Notes: a model not told the origin generated them from the letters alone. 64,000 nt of DNA from Pseudarthrobacter sp. BIM B-2242 (GCF_014764445.1 NZ_CP061722.1:353722-417721), one strand, 5' to 3'; shown: positions 47,320-58,692, counted from the first letter of the stretch. A program made the numbers and translations.

Positions 47320-47347
47320 AGGGGCGGCCGGATCTCCGGCCGCCCCT
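47320..47347 (-). terminator. Terminator-like hairpin
   Basis: AGGGGCGGCCGG, ATCT, CCGGCCGCCCCT: 12-bp stem between nrdF (ends 47558) and the LemA-like gene. Confidence 0.82.
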
Positions 47348-47469
47348 GGGTGTCCTCCTGTCCGCATACTGGCCCTCAGCGAGAGGACTCGCACGCGGTT
47401 CAGTCATGCATGCATGCACGCTTTCAGGAATGCTGCTGCTTCGTGACGGGAGCTTCGAACGGTGCTGAT

Positions 47470-47539
47470 CGCCACCTAGGCCAGTTTTCGCCAACTACTT
47501 AGGACGAAATCGCCAACTAGTCGTCAAACCGCCAATTAG
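47470..47539 (+). repeat. Four-copy CGCCAACTAG repeat array
   Basis: CGCCACCTAG 47470, CGCCAACTAC 47489, CGCCAACTAG 47511, CGCCAATTAG 47530: four copies spaced 19, 22 and 19 bp, about two helical turns each. It lies in the 200-bp gap downstream of nrdF. It looks like a protein-binding array (iteron, operator or centromere). Confidence 0.7.
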
Positions 47540-47557
47540 CCTCCGATTTCACAGCGC

Positions 47558-49757
<2,200 letters not shown>

Positions 49758-49765
49758 GTGGCTCC

Positions 49766-49795
49766 ATGTGTGCGGAGCCGCAGATCCCGCTCCCC
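49766..49795 (-). promoter_or_regulatory. Class A promoter, leaderless
   Basis: GGGGAG, 16 bp, GCACACAT, 8 nt, ATG 49757. Confidence 0.68.
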
Positions 49796-49826
49796 CGCGG
49801 CGGTCGATGACCTATCCGGCGGTTAT

Positions 49827-49842
49827 CTACGCATGCTCGGTG
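49827..49842 (+). promoter_or_regulatory. Class C promoter-like element
   Basis: CTACGCATGCTCGGTG, 63 nt before ATG 49906. Confidence 0.52.
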
Positions 49843-49905
49843 CTGTTCGCGTTTCAGCGTCCGCGCCTTTGCCGCGCCAGCTCGTATCCCTCGAGGAGTT
49901 CATCC

Positions 49906-51591
49906 ATGGGCCAGCCCCAACCCAGCAAGAAACGGTCCGCCGTAGCGGTCCTGTCCGTCGCCGCCCTGTCGGCATTCGCCCTGTCTGCCTGCACCCCATC
50001 CCCATCGGTGAGCTCGGCACCGAAGCCGACGTCGTCCCCGACGAGCACTCCGACGGTATCGCCTACCAAGGCCCCCGAGGCTCCTTCAGACGGCGGCGAA
50101 GAGATCCCAACGCCTCCGGCGCATGAGGGTGAGGGCACGGACAAGCCGCCCGTGGACGAAGAGGCGCCTGTGGACGGCCCTGCTGCCATCCCGGATGAGA
50201 ACCTGACCTACCCGGCACCGGCCCCGTCATACACTCCGTCGTACGCTCCGACCCGGACCACGACGGTCTTCTACTCGGCCCCGGCTGCGGCCCCGGTCTA
50301 CTCCAGTGTCACCACCACGGACGCCCAGCGTGCCGCCATCGAAAAGGCTGTCCAGGACGCCCTGAACGCTGATGCCGCCGCCCGCGCGGCAGCCGCAGCC
50401 CAGGCAGAGAAGGCCGCCGCCGATGCAGCGGCCAAGGACGCAGCCGCAAAGCAGCAGGCTCTCACCAACGCCCGCACCACCTACGACCGTGCAGTCTCGG
50501 CCCTTGACGCTGCCAACGCCAAGGTCACCTCCACGGCACAGGCCGCCGCCGAAGCACAGGCAGCCTACGAGGCAGCCGACAAGGCCGCAGCAGACGCCAA
50601 CGGCCCCTACGCGGCCGCACTGGCTGCACAGCACGCGGCCAAAGCCAACCTGGACGCACTCACGGTAGCGCAGGGCGCCACCGCCCGAGATCTCGCAGCG
50701 GCGACCGCCGCCTACAACGAGGCCTCCCAGAAGATCGGTCCGGCACAGCAGGCAGCCTACTTCGCCCAGCAGGCCGCCAAGGCCACGCTGGTACCCCTGG
50801 CAACAGCCCAGCTGAACGCTGACGCAGCACTGGCCGCACAGGCCGATGCCGCCGCTGCCTGGGAAGCTGCAGCCTCGGCCACTGCCGCATCCCAGGCTGC
50901 CTACGACGATGCTGCGGCCAAGCAGGCTGCTGCCGCAACAGCTGCCACGAACGCCCAGATCGCTCTCGACACGGCCAACCAGACGCTGGCCGATGCGCAG
51001 TCAGCCACGCCGCCGGTCCAGTCCGATGTCGACTCCGCTCAAGCTGCGGTTGACGCCGCAACGGCCGAGCGCGAAGCAGCAGACGCCGCTGCGACACAGG
51101 CCGCCGCGGACGCCACAGCTGCTCAGACCCAGCTGAGCGCCGATGAGTTCACTGAGGCCACCGCTGATGCGGCCCTCAACGTCGCGTACGACAACGTGGA
51201 CGCTACCGCTGAAGCACTGTCCGAGGCGACCGCAGCCAACGCCGCCGCAGTGCAGGCAGCAGCGGATGCCGCGGCAGTGGCGAACCAGGCGATGAGCGAC
51301 TTCAATGCCGCCAGCGCCACCTGGAACGCCGCTTCGGCTGCTGACGCCGCTGCCCAGACCGCGGTCACCACGGCGACCGTAACCCTGGCAGAGGCCACGG
51401 CCACCACTGAGGCCGAGGCTGCCAAGATCGGCCCGGCCCAAGTTGCCGCCGACACGGCCCTCGTCACTGCCACCACCACGGCTGCTGCCGCCGCTGCCGC
51501 AGTCCAGGAAGCCACCGTGGCGCAGGCCAGCGTGGTGACCGCCGCGGACCAGCTGAACGCCCTGCAGCCCGGCGCTGTCCCGGCCCCGTAG
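49906..51591 (+). CDS. Long alanine-rich coiled-coil lipoprotein
   Basis: 561 residues. The signal peptide ends in SAFALSAC (lipobox), followed by a Ser/Thr/Pro/Glu-rich stalk to about residue 140. The remaining 420 residues are about half Ala in long helical repeats; units such as AAQKIGPAQ... and EAAKIGPAQVAADT recur (IGPAQ twice), along with many AxxAxxAA heptads. The protein should form an extended rod on the cell surface, as in adhesin stalks or some superinfection-exclusion and wall-spanning lipoproteins. AGGAG precedes ATG; a terminator follows. Confidence 0.85.
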   Translation: MGQPQPSKKRSAVAVLSVAALSAFALSACTPSPSVSSAPKPTSSPTSTPTVSPTKAPEAPSDGGEEIPTPPAHEGEGTDKPPVDEEAPVDGPAAIPDENLTYPAPAPSYTPSYAPTRTTTVFYSAPAAAPVYSSVTTTDAQRAAIEKAVQDALNADAAARAAAAAQAEKAAADAAAKDAAAKQQALTNARTTYDRAVSALDAANAKVTSTAQAAAEAQAAYEAADKAAADANGPYAAALAAQHAAKANLDALTVAQGATARDLAAATAAYNEASQKIGPAQQAAYFAQQAAKATLVPLATAQLNADAALAAQADAAAAWEAAASATAASQAAYDDAAAKQAAAATAATNAQIALDTANQTLADAQSATPPVQSDVDSAQAAVDAATAEREAADAAATQAAADATAAQTQLSADEFTEATADAALNVAYDNVDATAEALSEATAANAAAVQAAADAAAVANQAMSDFNAASATWNAASAADAAAQTAVTTATVTLAEATATTEAEAAKIGPAQVAADTALVTATTTAAAAAAAVQEATVAQASVVTAADQLNALQPGAVPAP

Positions 51592-51609
51592 CCGACCCAG
51601 CGTCACGAC

Positions 51610-51645
51610 AAAGCACCCCGCCAGCTCATGCCGGCGGGGTGCTTT
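51610..51645 (+). terminator. Intrinsic terminator
   Basis: AAAGCACCCCGCC pairs with GGCGGGGTGCTTT, then TT. Ends the lipoprotein transcript. Confidence 0.85.
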
Positions 51646-51681
51646 TCTGTCCTGCGAGAGTGTCTTCAGCTCGGGTAGGGC

Positions 51682-52170
51682 CTACGGGGCCTGGTCGGCC
51701 TGGCCGATGTCGGTGAGGAACTGCTTCATTTCGTCGGTGTGGGACGGGCAGAACATGACGATTCCGGTGCCCATTACGGTGCCAAAGCCCTTCAGGTCGT
51801 TGACGCCGGTGCTGGCGTCCATGGCGACGTCCTGGATGGACTCCCCTGCATCGAGACGTGCGCACAGCGCCCGGGCCTCGGCGACGACCTCAGACTCTGG
51901 CCGGCCGGCGGTGTACTCGCCGCCGGCGCTTTTCACTGCCTGGTTGAACGCCGGCTCACGGGCCGAGTCAGGGATGGGCATCTTGGAGGCTGCGGAGAGC
52001 AGGGCCTCCGGGCCGCCGTTGGCGTAGATGACCCCGACGGTGATTCCGCCTGCGGCCAGCAGGGCAACCACCAGCAGCCCCACGGTCAGGGCGATCTTGG
52101 CGACCAGTGACTTCTTCTTTTTGACGGGCTGTTCGGTGGCGGGCTGGTCCAGCATTTCGTCGGCGTTCAT
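51682..52170 (-). CDS. DUF732-like exported protein
   Basis: 162 residues: an acidic start, Lys run (VKKKKS), one membrane helix (about 21-45), then an extracellular helical domain with two Cys (EARALCARLDAG and GIVMFCPSHTDEMKQFL), the spacing of the DUF732 family of actinobacterial exported proteins. GAGGAG precedes ATG 52170, with a class C element at 52195. Function unknown. Confidence 0.75.
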   Translation of the reverse strand: MNADEMLDQPATEQPVKKKKSLVAKIALTVGLLVVALLAAGGITVGVIYANGGPEALLSAASKMPIPDSAREPAFNQAVKSAGGEYTAGRPESEVVAEARALCARLDAGESIQDVAMDASTGVNDLKGFGTVMGTGIVMFCPSHTDEMKQFLTDIGQADQAP

Positions 52171-52194
52171 GGGGCTCCTCGGGTCGGTGTCTGG

Positions 52195-52210
52195 CACTGA
52201 GCATGCGTAG
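52195..52210 (-). promoter_or_regulatory. Class C promoter-like element
   Basis: Minus strand CTACGCATGCTCAGTG, 25 nt before ATG 52170. Confidence 0.52.
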
Positions 52211-52232
52211 ACCCGGGAGCGGCAGGCAGCAG

Positions 52233-52266
52233 AAAGCCCCGGTGACCGTGCAGTCACCGGGGCTTC
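52233..52266 (-). terminator. Terminator after nrdE
   Basis: AAGCCCCGGTGAC pairs with GTCACCGGGGCTT, 6-nt loop. Confidence 0.85.
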
Positions 52267-52284
52267 CATCAGGACATCAACCGA

Positions 52285-54465
52285 TTAAAGTTGACAAGAA
52301 ACACAGCCCTCCACCTGAGTTCCTTCCAGCGCGAGCTGGCGGAGCCGGATGTAGTAGATGGTCTTGATGCCCTTGCGCCAGGCGTAGATCTGGGCCTTGT
52401 TGATGTCGCGGGTGGTGGCGGTGTCCTTGAAGAACAGCGTCAGCGACAGGCCCTGGTCCACGTGCTCGGTGGCCACGGCGTACATGTCGATGATCTTCTC
52501 GTAGCCGATCTCGTACGCGTCCTGGTAGTAGTCCTGGTTCTCGTCCGTCAGGTACGGGGCCGGGTAGTAGACGCGGCCGATCTTGCCTTCCTTGCGGATC
52601 TCGATCTTGGACGCCACCGGGTGGATCGAGGAGGTGGAGTTGTTGATGTAGGAGATCGAGCCCGTCGGCGGCACGGCCTGCAGGTTCTGGTTGTAGATGC
52701 CGTGCTCCATGACCGAGGCCTTGAGGGCCTCCCAGTCCTGGATGGTCGGCAGCGTGATTCCGAACTTGGTGAAGAGCTCGGTGCCGCCGGCCGTCTTGGG
52801 CAGCCAGGACTTGGTGACGTACTTGTCGAAGAACTCGCCGCTGGCGTACTTGGAGCGCTCGAACCCTTCGAATGTGGTGCCGCGTTCCTTGGCGAGCAAG
52901 TTGGAGGCGCGGATGGCGTGGAAGGCGACGGCGGCCATGTAGGAGCCGAAGAAGTCGAGGGACTCATCCGAACCGTAGTGGATCCGCTCCCGGGCGAGGA
53001 ACCCGTGCAGGTTCATCTGGCCCAGGCCGATGGCGTGGGACATGCGGTTGCCCTTGGCAATGGATTCCACGGCGCGGATGTCGGACTGGTCCGAGACTGC
53101 GGTGAGGGCGCGGATAGCGATCTCGACGGTGGTGCCCAGGTCGCCGCCGTCCATTGCCTTGGCGATGTTCATCGAGCCCAGGTTGCAGGAGATGTCCTTG
53201 CCGATGCCGTCGACCTCATAGTTGAGGTTCTCGTTGTAGGTCGTCGGGGTGGACACCTGCAGGATCTCCGAGCAGAGGTTGCTCATGATGATCTTGCCCT
53301 CGATCGGGTTGGCCTTGTTCACCGTGTCCTCGAACATGATGTACGGGTAGCCGGATTCGAACTGGATCTCCGCGATGGTCTGGAAGAACTCACGGGCGTT
53401 GATCTTGGTCTTCTTGATCCGCGCGTCGTCGACCATCTCGTGGTACTTCTCGGTCACGTTGATGTCCGAGAACGGGATGCCGTAGACCTTCTCGACGTCG
53501 TAGGGCGAGAAGAGGTACATGTCCTCACCCTTCTTGGCCAACTCGAACGTGATGTCCGGGATGACGACGCCGAGGGAGAGGGTCTTGATGCGGATCTTCT
53601 CGTCAGCGTTCTCGCGCTTGGTGTCCAGGAACCTGAAGATGTCCGGGTGGTGCGCGTGCAGGTACACCGCGCCGGCTCCCTGGCGGGCACCGAGCTGGTT
53701 GGCGTAGGAGAAGCTGTCTTCGAGGAGCTTCATCACGGGGATGACGCCGGAGGACTGGTTCTCGATCTGCTTGATCGGCGCACCGGTCTCACGGACGTTG
53801 GTCAGGGCAAAGGCCACGCCGCCGCCGCGCTTGGACAGCTGCAGGGCGGAGTTGATGGAGCGGCCGATCGATTCCATGTTGTCTTCGATGCGGAGCAGGA
53901 AGCAGGAGACCAGCTCGCCGCGCTGCTTCTTGCCCGAGTTCAGGAACGTCGGGGTGGCCGGCTGGAAACGGCCCTCGACGATCTCGTCGGCGATCTTCCA
54001 GGCCTGCTCTTCGTTGCCGTCACCCAGGCCGAGGGCGACCATGAAGACGCGGTCCTCATAGCGCTCCAGGAAACGCTTGCCGTCGAACGTCTTCAGCGTG
54101 TAGGAGGTGTAGAACTTGAAGGCACCCAGGAAGGTCTCGAAGCGAAACTTCTTCCCGTAGACGTGCTTGACGAGCCTTTTGATGAAGTCATCGGAGTACT
54201 TAGCCAGCACCGCCGGGTCGTAGTACTCGTTCTTCACCAGGTAGTCGAGCTTCTCTTCCAGGTCGTGGAAGTACACGGTGTTCATGTTCACGTGCTGCTT
54301 GAAGTACTGGCGGGCAGCCTCGCGGTCGGCGCCGAACTGCATCTTCCCATCAGCGCCGTAGAGGTTCAGCATGGCGTTCAGCTCGTGATAGCCAAGGCCC
54401 TTGTATGCCTCCGGCAGGAGGTCGTCCTTGCTCACGCGCTCTGGCGCGAGGGTGTTCGTTTCCAA
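52285..54465 (-). CDS. nrdE: Ribonucleotide reductase class Ib large subunit
   Basis: 726 residues, full length. It reduces ribonucleoside diphosphates. [15 protein letters not shown] holds one redox Cys, [14 protein letters not shown] the Asn-x-Cys-x-Glu radical site, SCNLGSMN the second redox Cys, and CVSCQL at the very end is the shuttle pair that accepts electrons from a glutaredoxin-like NrdH. It overlaps nrdI by 34 bp. No nrdH is in the window, so the host's must serve, or the gene lies elsewhere. Confidence 0.97.
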   Translation of the reverse strand: METNTLAPERVSKDDLLPEAYKGLGYHELNAMLNLYGADGKMQFGADREAARQYFKQHVNMNTVYFHDLEEKLDYLVKNEYYDPAVLAKYSDDFIKRLVKHVYGKKFRFETFLGAFKFYTSYTLKTFDGKRFLERYEDRVFMVALGLGDGNEEQAWKIADEIVEGRFQPATPTFLNSGKKQRGELVSCFLLRIEDNMESIGRSINSALQLSKRGGGVAFALTNVRETGAPIKQIENQSSGVIPVMKLLEDSFSYANQLGARQGAGAVYLHAHHPDIFRFLDTKRENADEKIRIKTLSLGVVIPDITFELAKKGEDMYLFSPYDVEKVYGIPFSDINVTEKYHEMVDDARIKKTKINAREFFQTIAEIQFESGYPYIMFEDTVNKANPIEGKIIMSNLCSEILQVSTPTTYNENLNYEVDGIGKDISCNLGSMNIAKAMDGGDLGTTVEIAIRALTAVSDQSDIRAVESIAKGNRMSHAIGLGQMNLHGFLARERIHYGSDESLDFFGSYMAAVAFHAIRASNLLAKERGTTFEGFERSKYASGEFFDKYVTKSWLPKTAGGTELFTKFGITLPTIQDWEALKASVMEHGIYNQNLQAVPPTGSISYINNSTSSIHPVASKIEIRKEGKIGRVYYPAPYLTDENQDYYQDAYEIGYEKIIDMYAVATEHVDQGLSLTLFFKDTATTRDINKAQIYAWRKGIKTIYYIRLRQLALEGTQVEGCVSCQL

Positions 54466-54872
54466 AATATCTCCAATCCAGTGCGGACACGCTCCACGTC
54501 TTCAGGGGTGCCCATGAGTTCTACTCGGTACAGCAGTTGTGTGCGGCACTTGGCCGCGATGATGTCTCCCGCCAGGCAGAAGGCGTCGCCGAAGTTGGTG
54601 TTGCCGGCCGCGATAACCCCACGGATGAGGTTGCGGTTTGCTTCGACGTTGAGGAACTTCACGACCTGTTTCGGGACCGCTCCCCCGTCATTGCCGCCAC
54701 CATAGGTGGGGACAACCAGGACGAAGGGTTCGGTGGCGAGGTGGGTCTCATCGCGGGTGTGCACCGGCAGTCGGACACAGTCCAGGCCGAGCTTTTCCAC
54801 GAACCGGTGGGTGTTGTTGGAGGTGGAGGAGAAGTAAATCAGCTTCGCCAACAGTCCACCGTCCCGGTCCAT
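54432..54872 (-). CDS. nrdI: Flavodoxin-like NrdI
   Basis: 146 residues. [19 protein letters not shown] is the flavin-phosphate loop and [21 protein letters not shown] the second flavin contact. NrdI supplies oxidant for assembly of the dimanganese cofactor of NrdF. ATG 54872 is used; a GTG two codons earlier is possible. It overlaps nrdE, and the class B element at 54903 lies 30 nt upstream. Confidence 0.94.
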   Translation of the reverse strand: MDRDGGLLAKLIYFSSTSNNTHRFVEKLGLDCVRLPVHTRDETHLATEPFVLVVPTYGGGNDGGAVPKQVVKFLNVEANRNLIRGVIAAGNTNFGDAFCLAGDIIAAKCRTQLLYRVELMGTPEDVERVRTGLEIFWKRTPSRQSA

Positions 54873-54902
54873 GACCACCGCTGTTCGGTAAGTCCTGCCC
54901 TG

Positions 54903-54926
54903 CTTCTATGCGTCGTAGGTCCCGAC
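54903..54926 (-). promoter_or_regulatory. Class B bipartite element (nrdIE)
   Basis: GTCGGG, 9 bp, GCATAGAAG, 30 nt before ATG of nrdI. Confidence 0.65.
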
Positions 54927-55020
54927 GGCCGGACACCGTGGGTCAGAGCGGTCCCAGGCTGCAGGGTTGCTATGGCCTTCGAGGGGTGTTTTTGGATCGT
55001 GCATCCTCACGCTCGAATCA

Positions 55021-55050
55021 TTGACACATTTACAATTATTTGAATATGCT
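55021..55050 (+). promoter_or_regulatory. Sigma-70-type promoter
   Basis: TTGACA, 18 bp, TATGCT in A+T-rich DNA, 36 nt before ATG 55087. It differs from the element's own promoter classes. Confidence 0.65.
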
Positions 55051-55086
55051 TAGAAAGCACCCAATAGACCGGACGAAAGAGAACCC

Positions 55087-55680
55087 ATGGCAACGCCGAG
55101 CATCACCCTAACCCCCGCAGATCCGGTCATTGAGGAGGAGCTCTCCCCCAATGCCGCCGCCGGCTACTTGCTCACATCCCGCGCCAACGTGACTAAACTC
55201 CGGGCTGCCGGCTACCTGGCCGACCTCACTGTCGAGTCGTTGAAGCCTGTTCGGACAGCCGATCTCGTCACTGCCGGCGGTAAGCTTCCCCTGATCCAGA
55301 CGGCACCCGCCGAGCGGAGCACCGACGGCTGGCGGACCTGGTGGGGCGATGCCCCGCACCTGAGCAACTCAGACTGGCTGAACGCCCAGCGCGGCGACTG
55401 GACCGGTGCCGGCGCGGCGCGCATCGTGGATGCCGGTTATCTGCTGGTCGGAATCGGAGGGCTCATCACCGGTGTCACCAAGGTCGTCAAGGCCGTCCCG
55501 TCCGGCGATCCCCGCAAGTCCCGGTTCGAGCTCGAACTCCTCGGACGCCTCACTGGCGAAGTCCGCAGCCTGGAGAAGGACTTCCCGGAGACCGCCTCCG
55601 ACGAGGACCAGCTCTTCGCACACAGCCTTGTCGGCAAGCGCTACGAACCGCGCGCCGGTGGCAGCATCATGTGGCTCTGA
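55087..55680 (+). CDS. Hypothetical protein, partner of nuclease-like gene (197 aa)
   Basis: Residues 1-60 (LSPNAAAGYLLTSRANVTKLRAAGYLADLTVESL) are helix-turn-helix-like. The middle is Trp-rich (DGWRTWWGD). A hydrophobic stretch (IVDAGYLLVGIGGLITGVTKVV) could be a single membrane or buried helix, and the last 50 residues are charged. GAAAGAGA precedes the ATG. It lies 28 bp before the nuclease-like gene, under a sigma-70-type promoter. Confidence 0.75.
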   Translation: MATPSITLTPADPVIEEELSPNAAAGYLLTSRANVTKLRAAGYLADLTVESLKPVRTADLVTAGGKLPLIQTAPAERSTDGWRTWWGDAPHLSNSDWLNAQRGDWTGAGAARIVDAGYLLVGIGGLITGVTKVVKAVPSGDPRKSRFELELLGRLTGEVRSLEKDFPETASDEDQLFAHSLVGKRYEPRAGGSIMWL

Positions 55681-55708
55681 CCCTGCACGCCAACCCCGGA
55701 AGGACACC

Positions 55709-56497
55709 ATGAGTGACAGCATCATCACCATCTCCCACCTGATCGACCTGGACCTTCTGCATCCTGCCGCGGCGCACAAGCACCGCGGAAAGCACAAACG
55801 CTTCAACGAGATCCTGAACGGCGTGGGCAAGCCCGCCCTGGAATCGCAGGTGACCACGTTCATGACGATGTTCACTGGATCATTGGAGCAGGCGGTTGTC
55901 CGGTTCTTCTGCACGGCGGCAGGAGCGGCGTTCACGACGGAACTCCAGATCATCTCCGGCGGAGAGTTCCGCAGTGACTCCACGATGTCCACGCGCAGGA
56001 CTATCGACCTGGTGGTCGTGGGACGCAATGACGACAAGGACCCAGTTGCCGGCGGCCTCCACTGGCACCCGGTGGCGGCCGTCGAGGCGAAGTACGGTGC
56101 CTGGGTGAACGCCGGCAATGGCTACTGCGGGTTTGTCGGGGAAGAAGACCGCCACCAGGACGGTCACCTCCCATACTCCAACCAGGTGATCTGCTACCTG
56201 CACGGGTGCATCGATGGACGCCTGAGCCTGGACGAGAAGGTGAAGTTCATTTGGCTGGGCGAAGGAAAACGCGCAGTGGAAGGCCTGGGCCCGTGGGGTC
56301 TCAAGGGACTGCACCCCGGCGACGCCGCGAGGATCCCCGGCTACGCCGAGGCTTACCCCAAGCAGCAGGCCGCCATCGAGTCCTGGACCCCGGTGACCTG
56401 GGGTGAACTCGGTGAGGCCATCACGCGGGCCGTGGGCGGCCCCGAAGCCGAAGCGATTGTGCGGTTCCTGCGCGCCGGAGGTCCGTCCGCCAATTAG
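55709..56497 (+). CDS. Probable PD-(D/E)XK nuclease (262 aa)
   Basis: MSDSIITISHLIDLDLLHPAAAHKHRGKHKRF starts the protein. The core reads STRRTIDLVVVGRND, then HPVAAVEAKYGAWVN, giving D-x(n)-E-x-K between beta strands, and YSNQVICYLHGCIDG follows as the expected helix and strand. GGAAGGAC precedes the ATG. With 55087 it forms a two-gene unit with its own ordinary promoter: a candidate defence or exclusion module. No methylase partner is adjacent. Confidence 0.72.
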   Translation: MSDSIITISHLIDLDLLHPAAAHKHRGKHKRFNEILNGVGKPALESQVTTFMTMFTGSLEQAVVRFFCTAAGAAFTTELQIISGGEFRSDSTMSTRRTIDLVVVGRNDDKDPVAGGLHWHPVAAVEAKYGAWVNAGNGYCGFVGEEDRHQDGHLPYSNQVICYLHGCIDGRLSLDEKVKFIWLGEGKRAVEGLGPWGLKGLHPGDAARIPGYAEAYPKQQAAIESWTPVTWGELGEAITRAVGGPEAEAIVRFLRAGGPSAN

Positions 56498-56534
56498 CCG
56501 CCGCTGGCCGATGCCGGGCGCCACCGGCGCAGAT

Positions 56535-56879
56535 TCAGCGGAGCATGCAGCCTCGGTGCATCGGCGAGGTGTGGTGCCGGTGGATCGTGCAGCAGTAGTT
56601 GTCGTGGTCGCAGCCGACATGCTCGTAGTCGTCGGGCAGGGTGGTGTCGACGTCCACACGGTCCCGGTATTCTCCGGTTTCGTTGCGCGTGAGGATCACC
56701 GCCCGGCTGGCACGCAGCGCGGAGATGGTCCACAGGTCGCCCGTGGCCTTCTCCCGGTAGGTGAAGCCGATCCCGACCGGGATACGCAGCTCAGGAGTTG
56801 CCGCGGTTTCAGCTGAGACGGGCAGTGGGATGCCGGTCCGAACACCTGGGCGCGGGGCGGGACGTGGTGATTCACTCAT
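56535..56879 (-). CDS. Cys/His-rich small protein (114 aa)
   Basis: A Pro/Arg-rich N-terminus, then a beta-rich barrel-like domain (GIGFTYREKATGDLWTISALRASRAVILTRN), then DDYEHVGCDHDNYCCTIHRHHTSPMHRGCMLR, with four Cys and several His that would hold metal. ATG 56879 is 7 nt after GGACACAT. Function unknown. Confidence 0.72.
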   Translation of the reverse strand: MSESPRPAPRPGVRTGIPLPVSAETAATPELRIPVGIGFTYREKATGDLWTISALRASRAVILTRNETGEYRDRVDVDTTLPDDYEHVGCDHDNYCCTIHRHHTSPMHRGCMLR

Positions 56880-56886
56880 GGAGCGT

Positions 56887-56916
56887 ATGTGTCCGGCATG
56901 CTCGCACCGGCTTCCC
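56887..56916 (-). promoter_or_regulatory. Class A promoter, leaderless
   Basis: GGGAAG, 16 bp, GGACACAT, 7 nt, ATG 56879. Confidence 0.62.
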
Positions 56917-57052
56917 ATGCACCTCGCATGTTCACAGGGATGACATCTAGAAGATATTGCCCCGGGTTTCCGCCGTGCTGTGATTTGATGTCACTCACAA
57001 GCACTATGTTTCGGCAGTCCGACTGCCGGAGTGGGGGAACGGAGCTTCATTG

Positions 57053-57796
57053 ATGGGTACGACGTCGGCCTGGCGAGCAGGCGCTTTGGTCCTGGCTCTG
57101 GCTTCGGTCCTCGCATCCACGGGATGCACCGCTGTAGAACCTGGCTCATCCGCAGCGACTCAAAGCCAAAGCGCAGTTCCTGCCCCCGGGTCGACAGCGA
57201 CAGCGACAGCGACGGGGCAAGGGGAGCCAGCAGCCCCTCAATCCGCAGACGCCACAGGCTCCCTCCAGGCAGCCTCAGCGTTCCTGAACAGCATCACCAC
57301 GGATCTCTCAGGACTCAGCGACGCAGAAATTGCTGAAATGGGCCATGTTACTTACAAGACCTGGGCAGACGGTAATTATCAAAGCCCCAAAATCACCACA
57401 CCTGAAATAAAGGCCGCCGCCGCCCAGGAGCTGAAAGCTATCGGGGTCGAGACCCTCAGCGGCGACGTCACCTACGATCCCGCACAGAAGTCTCTGTGGA
57501 GCGGCGGCGTTTATGTGTATTGGGTGTCTGCAAGTCGCAAACCCTTTGGGCTTGAAGACAAGGCGGACGAGGAACGGCTCGGACGGCCGGCGAAAGGCCA
57601 GGTCAAAGACGGACTATTGGGGAGCACCTGCAGTTTTGGCCGTTTGGTGCGAATAGCTGACGGCAAGTGGGCCGCAGTCCGGAACACCGGTGGCACAAGA
57701 GAATCGCCCTGGGTCATGGACATCAGGAACTTCGGCGTTACCCCTGTGAAGGTAGATCCCAACAAGTCCGGCCAAACCTGCCTTCCCGCGGAATAG
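57053..57796 (+). CDS. Lipoprotein with unknown extracellular domain (247 aa)
   Basis: The signal peptide MGTTSAWRAGALVLALASVLASTGC ends in lipobox ASTGC. A 50-residue Ser/Thr/Ala/Pro linker follows, then an alpha/beta domain (GHVTYKTWADGNYQSPKITTPE, VYVYWVSASRKPFG) with two Cys. TTG three bases upstream is another start. GGAG lies before it. The A+T-richer 57000 region carries no class A box. Function unknown. Confidence 0.78.
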   Translation: MGTTSAWRAGALVLALASVLASTGCTAVEPGSSAATQSQSAVPAPGSTATATATGQGEPAAPQSADATGSLQAASAFLNSITTDLSGLSDAEIAEMGHVTYKTWADGNYQSPKITTPEIKAAAAQELKAIGVETLSGDVTYDPAQKSLWSGGVYVYWVSASRKPFGLEDKADEERLGRPAKGQVKDGLLGSTCSFGRLVRIADGKWAAVRNTGGTRESPWVMDIRNFGVTPVKVDPNKSGQTCLPAE

Positions 57797-57821
57797 CCCC
57801 GCTCCTGACACAGGTTCGACA

Positions 57822-58019
57822 TCAGCCAGGGATGTAGTCGGCTGCCAGCTCGTCGGCGGTCATGTAGGACCTGCGTTCGCAGTCCGCGCCGTAGTATTCC
57901 TCGGTCAGTCCGATGACGCCCGTGGCGCCGATGCTGCTGACGTGCCAGGTCCGGCCGGTTGAATGGCTGGTGAACTGGGTCCCGATGGCTGGAGCTGCGG
58001 GAGCGGTGAGTGTGCTCAT
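57822..58019 (-). CDS. Small beta-rich protein (65 aa)
   Basis: MSTLTAPAAPAIGTQFTSHSTGRTWHVSSIGATGVIGLTEE has the pattern of a small barrel also seen in the 56535 protein (GxxFTxxxTGxxWxVSxI). The end (YMTADELAADYIPG) is acidic. The ATG lies 6 nt after GCACACAG. Function unknown. Confidence 0.7.
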   Translation of the reverse strand: MSTLTAPAAPAIGTQFTSHSTGRTWHVSSIGATGVIGLTEEYYGADCERRSYMTADELAADYIPG

Positions 58020-58025
58020 GACTTC

Positions 58026-58033
58026 CTGTGTGC
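58026..58033 (-). promoter_or_regulatory. Class A -10-like box, variant
   Basis: GCACACAG, 6 nt before ATG 58019. Confidence 0.48.
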
Positions 58034-58052
58034 GGCGTAGAAGGCGGGGCGC

Positions 58053-58619
58053 TCAGGCGATGCCCAGGCCCTTGTACAGCCCGGTGATGGTGCCGGCGTT
58101 CCGGCGCCGGGCAATGGCCAGCGCGATCCGGGCGCAGGTGAGCGCATCGTCACCGGCGTTGTGGGAGGCGAACCCGGGCAGGTCCAGGTGTTCTGCCACG
58201 TCTCCCAGCTTGTTTTTCGGCAGCCCCAGGGCGGCGCGGGCGAGCTTCTCTGTGCAGCGGAATTCATTGGTCGGCTGCGGGAGTCCTGCGATCTCGAACG
58301 ACCGGCGGAGCACCCCGGCGTCGTAGCCGATGTTGTGGGCCAGGATGGGATCGTCACCCAGGATGCCGGCGAGGGTGTGCATGGAGTCCTCCAGCGAGGG
58401 TGCCCCGGCCACCGTGGCGCCGTCGATGCCGTGGATCCTTACGGCGTAGGGGTCAAAGGAGTCCACGCCGGTGTGCGGCGAAATGAGCCACGACCTGGTG
58501 TGCGTGATGATTCCTCCCCGGACCACGGCGAGACCCACGGCGCAGGCGGAGGCGCGGTTGGAGTTGGCTGCCTCGAAGTCGATGGCGGTGAAGTCCAGTC
58601 CGGCGGTCGTCGTTTCCAT
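58053..58619 (-). CDS. DnaQ-type 3'-5' exonuclease (DEDDh)
   Basis: 188 residues. DFTAIDFEAANSNRASACAVGL holds the first Asp-x-Glu, GDDPILAHNIGYDAGVLR the second Asp, and FASHNAGDDALTCARI the His-x4-Asp, in the order of the DEDDh family. Size and the SPHTGVDSFDPYAVRIHGI loop match the stand-alone exonucleases of the DNA polymerase III epsilon type. ATG 58619 is 7 nt after GTACACAT. Likely a repair or recombination nuclease. Confidence 0.9.
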   Translation of the reverse strand: METTTAGLDFTAIDFEAANSNRASACAVGLAVVRGGIITHTRSWLISPHTGVDSFDPYAVRIHGIDGATVAGAPSLEDSMHTLAGILGDDPILAHNIGYDAGVLRRSFEIAGLPQPTNEFRCTEKLARAALGLPKNKLGDVAEHLDLPGFASHNAGDDALTCARIALAIARRRNAGTITGLYKGLGIA

Positions 58620-58626
58620 GGGCGGT

Positions 58627-58656
58627 ATGTGTACGGCGAAGGGGTGGGCGCTGCCC
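58627..58656 (-). promoter_or_regulatory. Class A promoter, leaderless
   Basis: GGGCAG, 16 bp, GTACACAT, 7 nt, ATG 58619. Confidence 0.62.
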
Positions 58657-58692
58657 GGTATCAAACGGTGTCAGGACCGGTTGATGCGGGGC

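Noticed and set aside
54533..54546. A GCACACAA box inside nrdI as an extra class A promoter for nrdE.
   Set aside because: It is within coding sequence, has no GGKGAG partner that I can see and no start codon at the usual distance.
52291..54705. An 804-codon open frame on the plus strand across nrdE, and similar long ones such as 31917-33065.
   Set aside because: They lie exactly antisense to well-supported genes. High GC makes stop codons rare in the opposite frames, and their products look like low-complexity shadows.
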